Shown in pieces: positions 16,975-24,834 of a stretch of 64,000 nt of DNA; the first letter of the stretch is position 1, and the number at the start of each line of letters is the position of its first letter. The position numbers and the translations under genes were made by a program. The notes under the pieces were generated by a model that searched no databases, was not told where the DNA came from, and saw only the letters and a list, made by a program, of their open reading frames with translations. The DNA lies in contig NZ_CABDUX010000001.1 in assembly GCF_901411515.1 (NCBI RefSeq), positions 1,674,001 to 1,738,000 of the forward strand. Reading direction: 5' to 3'. This DNA is from Raoultibacter phocaeensis. GTDB taxonomy: Bacteria; Actinomycetota; Coriobacteriia; Coriobacteriales; Eggerthellaceae.

Positions 16975-18340
16975 CAGGGTGCAGGCTTCGCATGGAGCAC
17001 CGGGCGAGGCCGCCAGGGGAGACGAAATCCCGGCTTCGATTACTGTAGCGGGCAAGGCCGATTCCTTCGTTCCCTCCAACAGGATCGATGTGAGCGCCGC
17101 ATGGGCGCGCGAGCACGGGTTTCTCAACCGCGAGCTTGTGCACGTTGAACGCGCGGACGATTCCCGGTCGGCCGAATGCTGTCTGGTTATAACCGCTTTC
17201 GACGAGGATGAGGATTCCGATTCGGATGCGGGCCGCGACACGGCGAAAACGACGTTGCGGGTCATGGAGCAGCTCGGTATAGGCGCAGGGGACCGTGCGT
17301 GTATTTCGGTGCGTAAACACGAGGGTACCCTTCTGGTGAAGCACGTGGCCGTCCAGCGGATCGATAAGGTGAGGGAGGGTTGCGTTGCCCTATCCGAGGA
17401 CCTCTATCGGGAGTTGGAGGCTATCGAAGGCGGGTTCTCCTCGAAGCGGCGGCACTACTACCGCTTGAACCACCTTGCGACTGGCGCACTCTGCTACATT
17501 CCGTTCGACAAGATCGAGCTCGATAAAGATCTAGCCCCCGAAACCATGCGGTTGAGCAGGTATCAGCGAACGCTGCTCAACCTGAGCGTGCCTCCGTGTA
17601 CGCTTGACGAGGCGACGCGCAGGTTGATTGCACGAGCGGACGTGGATCCCGAGACGAAGCGGCGCATTGCCGCGTGCTACGATCGGGCGCCCCAGTTCGT
17701 TCCCGAGTCGTACGAAGAGCAGAAAACGATCAGGCGGGACTTGCGGGAGTGCGGCTACGATGCGGTGCAGATAACCGCTTCGGCGTTTGACGAGCCAGCG
17801 CATCTCGTTTCTAAGATGCCGAAGGCGGTTTCGGGTTTCATGGTGGGCAACAGCTCGATTTTGCTCAAAAGCTGCCGTCCGTACGATAACGACGAGGGGC
17901 GCGATATCGTGAGGCTTTCCCGGTCGGCGATGGTCCACCTGGGGATAGACGAATCCGACAAGGTGATACTGCGGCACGGAAAAGCCAAGGCGAAGGCGCG
18001 GGCTCTTTCCATCGATTCGCTTGAGCGAATTCGGGAAACGAATACAATAGCCCGCGAAGCCGATATCGATCCGATCGTCGGCATTCCCGCCTTCATGAGG
18101 CGGGATCTGGGCGTCTGCGATCTCGACGAGGCGGTTCTCGTAGAACGGGATACGGGTTACCTTTTCACGAAGAACCTCAACGCGCAGTTCATGCCTATGA
18201 TCTTGTTCTTCCTCGCCGTCATCCAAACGGGTTTCCTATTCGGAAGCGTCGTGTTGGGATACGTGCTTTCGGTATCGATTGTCGGATTGCCGATAATCGC
18301 GTTCATCATGTTCTCCGAGCAGCGTGCGAAAGTGAAATGA
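16964..18340 (+). CDS. Unrecognised barrel-repeat protein with C-terminal membrane hairpin
   Basis: 458 residues from ATG inside the end of the ATP-grasp gene (11-base overlap). I do not recognise a named family. Three segments share the pattern LG-hydrophobic-x(3-4)-D-x-V/A-x-V/I: MEQLGIGAGDRACISV (near 100), VHLGIDESDKVILR (near 325) and RRDLGVCDLDEAVLV (near 375). This recalls beta-barrel units of the AbrB / Cdc48-N / double-psi type. The middle contains a basic Tyr-rich stretch (SSKRRHYYRLNHL). Two hydrophobic segments (about 405-450) anchor the C-terminus. Position suggests it partners the ligase or its product. The coupled start of folC follows directly. Confidence 0.6.
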   Translation: MGADRVQASHGAPGEAARGDEIPASITVAGKADSFVPSNRIDVSAAWAREHGFLNRELVHVERADDSRSAECCLVITAFDEDEDSDSDAGRDTAKTTLRVMEQLGIGAGDRACISVRKHEGTLLVKHVAVQRIDKVREGCVALSEDLYRELEAIEGGFSSKRRHYYRLNHLATGALCYIPFDKIELDKDLAPETMRLSRYQRTLLNLSVPPCTLDEATRRLIARADVDPETKRRIAACYDRAPQFVPESYEEQKTIRRDLRECGYDAVQITASAFDEPAHLVSKMPKAVSGFMVGNSSILLKSCRPYDNDEGRDIVRLSRSAMVHLGIDESDKVILRHGKAKAKARALSIDSLERIRETNTIAREADIDPIVGIPAFMRRDLGVCDLDEAVLVERDTGYLFTKNLNAQFMPMILFFLAVIQTGFLFGSVVLGYVLSVSIVGLPIIAFIMFSEQRAKVK

Positions 18341-18348
18341 GGTTGGAT

Positions 18349-19719
18349 ATGGCGTTCGATCCTGTTGCATATCTTGAAAACCCCGCATGGTGTGTGAGCA
18401 AATTGGGACTTGCCCGCATAGCGGAGCTTGTCGAACGGCTTGACCATCCCGAGCGGTCGTACGCTATCGTGCACGTTTCGGGTACGAACGGCAAGGGTTC
18501 GACGGCCGCGTTCGTTGCGAGCATGCTGCGGGCTGCGGGATTGCGCGTCGGCCTGTTCACGAGCCCGACCATCGGGGCGTACGAGAACAGCATTGCCGTC
18601 GACGGCGAGCAGATTTCCCCCGACAATCTGCGTGCGGCTACGATTCCGGTGCGCGACCAAGCGGAAGCCATGGAGGACCATCCAACCGAGTTCGAACTGA
18701 TGACCGCCGTCGCGTTCGTGCACTTCGCCCGTCAGGGCTGCGACATCGCGGTTGTGGAGGTGGGTTTGGGCGGCCGACTCGACTCGACGAACGTGATCGA
18801 ATCGCCCGAAGTGTGCGTGATCGCGCGCATCGCGCTCGACCATACGGGCCTGCTCGGAAACACGTTGGCTGAAATCGCAGGCGAGAAGGCGGGCATCATC
18901 AAGCGGGGTGCTTCGGTGGTGTCGTGGCCGCAGGAGCCCGAGGCTTGTGCGGTGGTGGAAGCTGCCGCCCGAGCGCTCGACGCGCCGCTTATGGCTCCCG
19001 ATTTCGGCGCGCTGTTGCTCGGAAGTGTGATCGCGGAAGGTGAAGCCGTTTGCGCACAGGCGGATGCGACGGAAGGCGTCCGATGCGACGAGGCCCGGTC
19101 GGTCGATGTTTCACGTGAAACAAATGTTCGTGTTTTTTCGTACAAACAGTACGACAATCTTACTACGCGTCTTCTCGGCAGCTACCAGCCATACAACGCG
19201 GCGCTTGCCATCGAGGTGATCGAGGCTCTGCGCACGCGCGGTTGGGAGGTGTCCGACGAGGCGCTTCGAGCCGGTATAGCGCATGCCGAATGGCCCGGGC
19301 GCTTCGAGATTGTGGCAAAGTATCCGACCTTCGTCGTCGACGGCGGGCACAATCCCCAAGGAGCTCGGGCGCTCGCGGATTCGCTCAAGCAGGCGTTTCC
19401 CGGCCGCAAAGCGGTGTTTATCGTCGGTGTGCTCGAGGATAAGGACTATCCTGAAATGCTCGAAGAGCTTTTGCCGCTCGGGAGCGCCTTCATCGCCATA
19501 GAGCCGCCGAACCCCCGCGCGCTTCCCGCTGCAAAGCTCGCGCGCGCTATCCGCTGGACGGGCCAGGATCTGCTGGGATGTTCGGCCTGTACGAACCCTT
19601 ACATCGCCCACGACATTCCCGATGCGGTGGCGAAAGCTCGAGAAATCGCAGGCGAAGACGGTCTTGTGTGCGCCTGCGGGAGTCTCTATTCGATCGCAGA
19701 AATCAAGCGGGCGCTGTAA
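18349..19719 (+). CDS. folC: Folylpolyglutamate synthase / dihydrofolate synthase
   Basis: Adds glutamate to (dihydro)folate in the cytoplasm. 456 residues from ATG 18349, chosen for GAGG 6 nt upstream; ATG 18337, overlapping the previous stop, is the alternative. Mur-ligase-family motifs: P-loop HVSGTNGKGSTAAF (about 40-53), GLGGRLDSTN (about 138-147), ALDHTGLLGNT and the C-terminal domain DGGHNPQGARAL. An insertion at about 215-260 contains a low-similarity segment. It is the fourth member of the overlapping run starting at 15461 and is convergent with a LuxR regulator. Confidence 0.93.
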   Translation: MAFDPVAYLENPAWCVSKLGLARIAELVERLDHPERSYAIVHVSGTNGKGSTAAFVASMLRAAGLRVGLFTSPTIGAYENSIAVDGEQISPDNLRAATIPVRDQAEAMEDHPTEFELMTAVAFVHFARQGCDIAVVEVGLGGRLDSTNVIESPEVCVIARIALDHTGLLGNTLAEIAGEKAGIIKRGASVVSWPQEPEACAVVEAAARALDAPLMAPDFGALLLGSVIAEGEAVCAQADATEGVRCDEARSVDVSRETNVRVFSYKQYDNLTTRLLGSYQPYNAALAIEVIEALRTRGWEVSDEALRAGIAHAEWPGRFEIVAKYPTFVVDGGHNPQGARALADSLKQAFPGRKAVFIVGVLEDKDYPEMLEELLPLGSAFIAIEPPNPRALPAAKLARAIRWTGQDLLGCSACTNPYIAHDIPDAVAKAREIAGEDGLVCACGSLYSIAEIKRAL

Positions 19720-19730
19720 AAGCTTACCGT

Positions 19731-21206
19731 TCAGCCTCTGTCGAGCATATCGATCAGCTCTTCTTTCGAGTGGATGTCAAGTTTGCGGTAGATGTGGCGG
19801 ATGTGGGTCGACACGGTGTTTTTCGACAAGAAGAGTGCCTCGCGGATATAGGGCTGGCTGCGGCCCTGCGCAAGCAATTTGAACACATCGGTTTCCCGTT
19901 TCGAAAGGGCGTAGTGCACGGCGAGCTCGTCGCAGATCGTATCGAACGACTTCTGCGGATTACTCGGCACGCTTTTGTCGGCGGGGCTTGGGGGCAAAGC
20001 GCCCGACCACGCAGGATCATTGCGGGGTACCAGCAGCATCGCAAAGGCGAACACTCCGATGAGGACGAGGCAGAAAAGTTGGACGCTCATCGCGCTGTCT
20101 GCTGCGAGCGCTGCCCATTCGCTGCCGAGCAAATATCCGATAAGCAGTCCCGAATACGTTGCGCAAGCACCGATTCCGATGAACAGGGAGACCGGTCGAT
20201 GTACCTTGCGGGCGAGGCGGATGAAATACAGGATCATGATGATCTCGAGGCTTGTGAACATCGCGTTCGCCAGAATCGAGGCTGCAGTTGCCGCAATCGG
20301 ATCGGGAAAGGCTGTGAGCACGACCGAGAGGATGAGCGGCGTCGACATCCATCGAAAGTAGGCGTCGAGGTCGATCCGCGACGAGAACGACACGATGGCG
20401 AGCGAAACGGCGATGGCGAACAGTATGCCGATGATGTTCGTGGCAACGGGCAGCACGACCGGTTCGATGTGCTGCTGCAGCGAAGGTATGGTGCAGCTGA
20501 TCGCATAGGCCGCTAAAATCAGCAGGAAGATTCTTGTGATGCTCGATAAGGGGTAAGGCTGTGCCTCCTCGGTCGATTCCGCTGATTCCCGAAAACCCGT
20601 CGCCCCCGTTTCTACGCTGTGCATCGACATGATCAGCAGCGCGGACGAAGCGAGGGGAAGCAGGATGGCAACGGCGCTTGCGATTGCCGTCGGAAGGTAG
20701 GGGATGACGAGCATGCACACGATGATCACGAAGAACGATGCGGGCACCACCGTCTCGACGGTATCGGTGTCGAGCTTCGCGTAGAGCCCCACCCAGAGTA
20801 CGACTAAGATGGCGGGGCCGATGCCCGTACCCATCCCCGCCGCGATTCCTAAAATCGGCTGGAGAGTTTCGTTGGATAGGGGGAACAGGGCAATGCAGAG
20901 GGTGCCGATTGTGGATAGCAAAGGACCTGCGATGATCAGCGCAGGCCGGTCGATCAGCTCCCGGTTTCGTCCTGCGAGGGCGCAGGCGATGCATGCGATG
21001 GGCGTGAGGAAGGCGGAAAGGAGCCAGATGTCGAACAGGTATCCGGTCGGTTCGCTTGCGCGTATGGGCGAGAAAATCGACAGTTCCCACACGCATGTGC
21101 TCCATACGTACACGAGTCCGAACCCGAGCAGGCGCAAAGGGAAGCGCGGCTCGATGAGCGCTGCGATACGCGCAAGCGGCGCTTCGGTTTTCCTCGGTTC
21201 GTTCAT
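19731..21206 (-). CDS. Membrane-bound LuxR-type transcriptional regulator
   Basis: 491 residues from ATG with GGAG 7 nt upstream. About twelve hydrophobic segments occupy residues 25-400. A polar linker and a LuxR helix-turn-helix follow (about 425-490: ALSKRETDVFKLLAQG, KNTVSTHIRHIYRKL). No receiver or autoinducer domain is present, so the membrane part is the likely sensor. It is divergent from a Tat-signal FAD reductase at 21430, its probable target. The intervening 223 bp contains two dyads, one sharing ATCAC-N9-GTGAT with the site next to the regulator at 2.5 kb. Confidence 0.9.
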   Translation of the reverse strand: MNEPRKTEAPLARIAALIEPRFPLRLLGFGLVYVWSTCVWELSIFSPIRASEPTGYLFDIWLLSAFLTPIACIACALAGRNRELIDRPALIIAGPLLSTIGTLCIALFPLSNETLQPILGIAAGMGTGIGPAILVVLWVGLYAKLDTDTVETVVPASFFVIIVCMLVIPYLPTAIASAVAILLPLASSALLIMSMHSVETGATGFRESAESTEEAQPYPLSSITRIFLLILAAYAISCTIPSLQQHIEPVVLPVATNIIGILFAIAVSLAIVSFSSRIDLDAYFRWMSTPLILSVVLTAFPDPIAATAASILANAMFTSLEIIMILYFIRLARKVHRPVSLFIGIGACATYSGLLIGYLLGSEWAALAADSAMSVQLFCLVLIGVFAFAMLLVPRNDPAWSGALPPSPADKSVPSNPQKSFDTICDELAVHYALSKRETDVFKLLAQGRSQPYIREALFLSKNTVSTHIRHIYRKLDIHSKEELIDMLDRG

Positions 21207-21290
21207 GATGGCTCCGTTCTGGCGGTGGGTGATCCGAACGCGATCTGACGTTTCGCGCTGTTCATCCTAAGGTACAGAGCAGGTGGGCGC

Positions 21291-21323
21291 ATCACCTCAG
21301 AAACGTGATTTTTACATTGTAAA
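21291..21323. promoter_or_regulatory. Two adjacent dyads between LuxR regulator and FAD reductase
   Basis: ATCAC-N9-GTGAT (21291-21309) has the same half-sites and spacing as the repeat at 2401-2419. Directly after it is the perfect 13-bp palindrome TTTACATTGTAAA (21311-21323). The location in a divergent promoter region suggests operators. Confidence 0.5.
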
Positions 21324-21429
21324 CCCTGTTCATCGGCATGCGATGCCAAACGCATCTTCGAGGTGATGGCGAAAGCCGCCTGAATCCGTACGATTGCGGC
21401 ATTGAAACTTCACAGGGAAGGAATCAACC

Positions 21430-23058
21430 ATGGATGCAAAACTTGATCGTCGTTCGTTCCTCGGTTTGGTCGGCGCAGGTGCGCTGACGGCCGGGTTGGG
21501 GCTTGCCGGATGCTCGCCTGAGCAAGGCGGCACAAGCCAGGCGGCAAGCGCCGAACCGACCGATGCTCCCGAGCAGGCTTCGTCGGGAATTCAGCGTAAA
21601 GAGGGAAGCGAGACGAAGGCGTGCGACGTGGCGATCGTCGGTGCTGGCGCTGCGGGACTTCTGGCTGCGCTCAAGCTTGCCGAAGGTGGCAAAAGCGTTG
21701 TCGTGATCGAAAAGGCCCCCTCTGCTGCGATGTCGAACTTCTCGATGTGCGGAGGTCCTACCGCATGCGAGACCAAGCTGCAGGAGCAAGAGGGCGCAAC
21801 CGTTACCCTCGACACCATGTTCACCTACATGAACGAGTTCTCGCGCACAAGCGTCAACGGCGCCCTTCTGCGCAATGCCCTCGCCCATACCGGCGATGCC
21901 ATCGACACGATGCTCGATCTCGGCATACCGATGACGCTCATCCCCGATTCGTACGGCGTCGGGTTCCGCGGCCGCCATATGTTCGACACCGGCGGGGGAG
22001 AGCGCGTGGCCCCGCTTGTGCGGGCGATAGAAGCTGCGGGCGGCGAGTTTTTGTTCAGCACGGCAGCTGAGAAGATCATCATGGAAGATGGTGTCGCCAA
22101 AGGCGTGCAGACCGATAAGGGCGTCGACGTGATGGCTGATTCGGTCGTCGTGTGCGCGGGCGGGTTCCTCGGGAGCGAAGACATGCAGATGGACCGCTTC
22201 AATACCAAAGTCTATGCGCTCGGCAACACGCTCTCCGACGGTGCGGGCATCACCATGGTGCTCGATGCGGGCGGGGCATGGGACCGCAACTTCGCCGTGC
22301 TCGGCAACGAGTGCGGAGCCGTTTCGGCCGCGACCGAGGGCAGCCCCTTCAACCCCGATTGGACCAACGTGAACGAGCACTATGGCTACTGGTTGTTCGG
22401 GGGTCTCTACACCGACACGGCGGGTGAGCGTTTCATCAACGAGGGCAAGATCGCTCAGTTCCCGCTCGCGATCGGCGGCGAAGCGTTGCTGCGCGCGGGC
22501 AAGGCGTACGTGATCATGGATTCGGACTACTACGAGGCTGTGAAGGGCGATGGCATCTTCGTGTACCTCGGCCAGCCCGAAAGCTGGGTATCCGGTCCCA
22601 TGGCCGACTACTACAAGACCACTCCCGAGAATGCCGAAGCGCACCTTGCGCAAGCGATCGACGAGGGTTGGGCGCTCAAGGCCGATTCGCTTTCCGAGAT
22701 AGCCGAGAAGTTCTCGCTCGATTCGCTCGAGGCTACCGTCGAGAAGTACAACGGGTTCTGCGATGCGGGTGCCGATGGCGATTTCGGGAAAGATCCCGCG
22801 TTTTTGAAGGCGGTCAAGACGCCTCCGTTCTACGCGTTCGAGTACGTGCCGAGCGCGTGGGGCACGAACGGCGGCGTGAAGGTGGATAGCCACCTGCGCG
22901 CTATGGACAAGGAGAACAACCCGATCCCGGGCCTCTATGTGGCGGGCGTCGATCAGGGCAGCGTGTACAGCGTGCCGTATTACACCAACGAAGGCGCGTC
23001 GGTCGGCCTTGCGCTCGGCACAGGCGTGTACGTTGCCAAGGAGATTATGAAGGCGTAG
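21430..23058 (+). CDS. Tat-exported FAD-dependent reductase (fumarate reductase flavoprotein family)
   Basis: 542 residues from ATG with GGAAGGA upstream. A twin-arginine signal (DRRSFLG, RR at 7-8) ends in LAGC, a lipobox, so this is probably a Tat-exported lipoprotein. The FAD dinucleotide motif is VAIVGAGAAGLLAALKL (about 68-84), and the capping domain contains GERFINEGK. The C-terminal flavin loop is GLYVAGVDQGSVYSVPYY. The fumarate-reductase arginine normally found four residues after the RF-x-NE motif is not there (Ala), and the ANRLGGN arginine is also absent, so fumarate is unlikely. No haem or FMN-binding domain is attached. It is divergent from its likely regulator. Confidence 0.88.
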   Translation: MDAKLDRRSFLGLVGAGALTAGLGLAGCSPEQGGTSQAASAEPTDAPEQASSGIQRKEGSETKACDVAIVGAGAAGLLAALKLAEGGKSVVVIEKAPSAAMSNFSMCGGPTACETKLQEQEGATVTLDTMFTYMNEFSRTSVNGALLRNALAHTGDAIDTMLDLGIPMTLIPDSYGVGFRGRHMFDTGGGERVAPLVRAIEAAGGEFLFSTAAEKIIMEDGVAKGVQTDKGVDVMADSVVVCAGGFLGSEDMQMDRFNTKVYALGNTLSDGAGITMVLDAGGAWDRNFAVLGNECGAVSAATEGSPFNPDWTNVNEHYGYWLFGGLYTDTAGERFINEGKIAQFPLAIGGEALLRAGKAYVIMDSDYYEAVKGDGIFVYLGQPESWVSGPMADYYKTTPENAEAHLAQAIDEGWALKADSLSEIAEKFSLDSLEATVEKYNGFCDAGADGDFGKDPAFLKAVKTPPFYAFEYVPSAWGTNGGVKVDSHLRAMDKENNPIPGLYVAGVDQGSVYSVPYYTNEGASVGLALGTGVYVAKEIMKA

Positions 23059-23084
23059 TACAACCGATTGCAGATCGCGTTCAC

Positions 23085-23117
23085 CGTGGGTCGGGTTCCT
23101 TGGGGATCCGACCCACG
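23085..23117. terminator. Hairpin between convergent genes
   Basis: CGTGGGTCGG (23085-23094) pairs perfectly with CCGACCCACG (23108-23117). It lies between the convergent ends of a FAD reductase and a LuxR regulator and can act on both strands, though without a clear T-run. Confidence 0.55.
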
Positions 23118-23168
23118 TGCTGTGCATTCGCGCCCGTCGCAGAGAATCGTGTTTCTGGCGAGAAGCGC

Positions 23169-24593
23169 TTACAGCACCTTGCACGTTTCGATGAGCTCTT
23201 GCTTGCTGTGTACGCCGAGCTTCTTGTAGATGTGTTGGATATGGGTCTTGGCGGTGGAGTTGGAAATGTAGAGGGCGTCTTCGATGCTGGCAATGGTTCT
23301 GTCTTCAAGAAGCATGGCAAGGATCTCCTCCTCGCGCCTGGTAAGCCCCTTGATTCGCGCGATGTAAGCCGCCTTCTCAACCGTACTTTGACGATTGTCG
23401 GTACTCTCGCCTGCCGTTTTCTTACTGGAAAGCGTCATGCCCCACGTGCTGGTGAAATCCTTGTCGCTCATGAACACGACGAACAGGATGACGATCACCG
23501 TGGCGATGAGGCAGACGCACAGGCTGTAGATCGTTACGCTTTGCAGATGTGCGTCGAACGAGGCATGAACCGATTGCGAGATGATCTGGGCAAAGGCGAG
23601 GGCGCTTTGGGTGAACCCGAATGTCCACAACGGGTTGACGCCGTACCGAAACGTTATGTTGCACAAGACGGCGGTAATGAAGATGCTGAACAGCGTGTAG
23701 GCCCCATTGGTCAGAAGCGAACCGACAAGTGCGGCGTTGGGTAGGTCGATGAGAGAGCAGAGCGCGCCCGCTACCGCCATCGGCAGCGAGATCAGATATA
23801 GCGAACGTACGCTGAACCGCTTGAATAGCAGCAGGATGACGACGAGTACGATACCCGAAACGATCAGGACGCCGAAAAGGGCGTATCCTCGTCCGGACCC
23901 TGACAGAAATCCCCGCAAGAAATTGTTACAGAAGGTAAAGCCCGCGAACAGCACAACGGGCTTGAGGGGAAACGACCAACCCGACGAAACCGCTTCGCCC
24001 TGCGCGAAAGAAACGCGCTTGATCCTCTGCGAGCTGACCAGCAGAAGCGCTACCGATATAAGAGGAAAGGCCACGATGGCTGCTGAGACGAAAACGGTGG
24101 AACTAACAAGCGTGAGCGAAAACGAGAGAAACGACGAGAGCACATGCGTTGCCGTGTAGTAAGCGAGGACGTGGCGCATGTCCATGTTTGCGTACAACTC
24201 CATCCAGGCAAGGTAGAGAGGTACCGTGCCGATGCTGATGACGATTGATCCGCAGGAGTTCAACCACAGTGCCGACGAGGCACCTGACGAACGGGACGCG
24301 ATGGTAAGAGCGGCACCGAGCGAAAGAACGATGGCCGCAGCGATAAGCAGGCGATGTTTCTTGTGCAGCGGGGTGATTCTTGTCGAGAGGAAGGCTGCCG
24401 CTGCAAACAGGAGCATTTTCGCAAGCGGACCGAACGGGAATTGGCTTTGCGCGACTGCCGAATCGTCGATTGCGTAGGTGCTGAGTGAAAGCGACGTGCT
24501 GAACGAGACCATAAGGAAGAATCCGAGGAAACAAAAGCTCGGAATTGCTTGGCTCGGTTTGGCCTTGGGCGTGTTTGCGTGCTCGATATCCAT
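23169..24593 (-). CDS. Membrane-bound LuxR-type transcriptional regulator
   Basis: 474 residues from ATG with GGAGG 4 nt upstream. Membrane domain to about 385, then SDKDFTSTWGM, a linker, and the LuxR helix-turn-helix (about 405-470: LTRREEEILAMLLED, NSTAKTHIQHIYKKL). It shares SDKDFTSTWG and the NxTAK(S/T)H recognition-helix start with the regulator at 60.9 kb, so the two are close paralogues within this set. It is divergent from the FAD reductase at 24835, its likely target. Confidence 0.9.
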   Translation of the reverse strand: MDIEHANTPKAKPSQAIPSFCFLGFFLMVSFSTSLSLSTYAIDDSAVAQSQFPFGPLAKMLLFAAAAFLSTRITPLHKKHRLLIAAAIVLSLGAALTIASRSSGASSALWLNSCGSIVISIGTVPLYLAWMELYANMDMRHVLAYYTATHVLSSFLSFSLTLVSSTVFVSAAIVAFPLISVALLLVSSQRIKRVSFAQGEAVSSGWSFPLKPVVLFAGFTFCNNFLRGFLSGSGRGYALFGVLIVSGIVLVVILLLFKRFSVRSLYLISLPMAVAGALCSLIDLPNAALVGSLLTNGAYTLFSIFITAVLCNITFRYGVNPLWTFGFTQSALAFAQIISQSVHASFDAHLQSVTIYSLCVCLIATVIVILFVVFMSDKDFTSTWGMTLSSKKTAGESTDNRQSTVEKAAYIARIKGLTRREEEILAMLLEDRTIASIEDALYISNSTAKTHIQHIYKKLGVHSKQELIETCKVL

Positions 24594-24681
24594 AAACCTC
24601 CATCCCTGCCGCTATTCTACTATCGGTGCGACCCGTCGAGCGCGAGGATGCGGCATCGCGCCTCTGTGCACTCCGTTACTC

Positions 24682-24804
24682 CTGATCAGATACTAGTGTA
24701 TGAGAAAAATCATCCTACAAACTCATCTCCCTCTCGCCTTCCCGTACACGTCTTTGCGTTGCATAGTGCGCCTATCGCATCGGGCTTTTGTCAGCTAAAC
24801 GATG
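24682..24804. promoter_or_regulatory. Elements shared with the 62.4-kb divergent region
   Basis: The palindrome CTGATCAG (24682-24689) and the string TCAGCTAAACGATG (24791-24804) both recur, the second with one extra A, at 62442-62460, next to the paralogous regulator. The conserved pair suggests a recognition sequence for this regulator subtype. Confidence 0.4.
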
Positions 24805-24834
24805 CGCGGTACGTGAAACCAAGGAGGAATCGAC

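Noticed and set aside
21424-23184. 586-codon minus-strand open frame
   Set aside because: Exact antisense of the FAD reductase at 21430; no motif or ribosome site.
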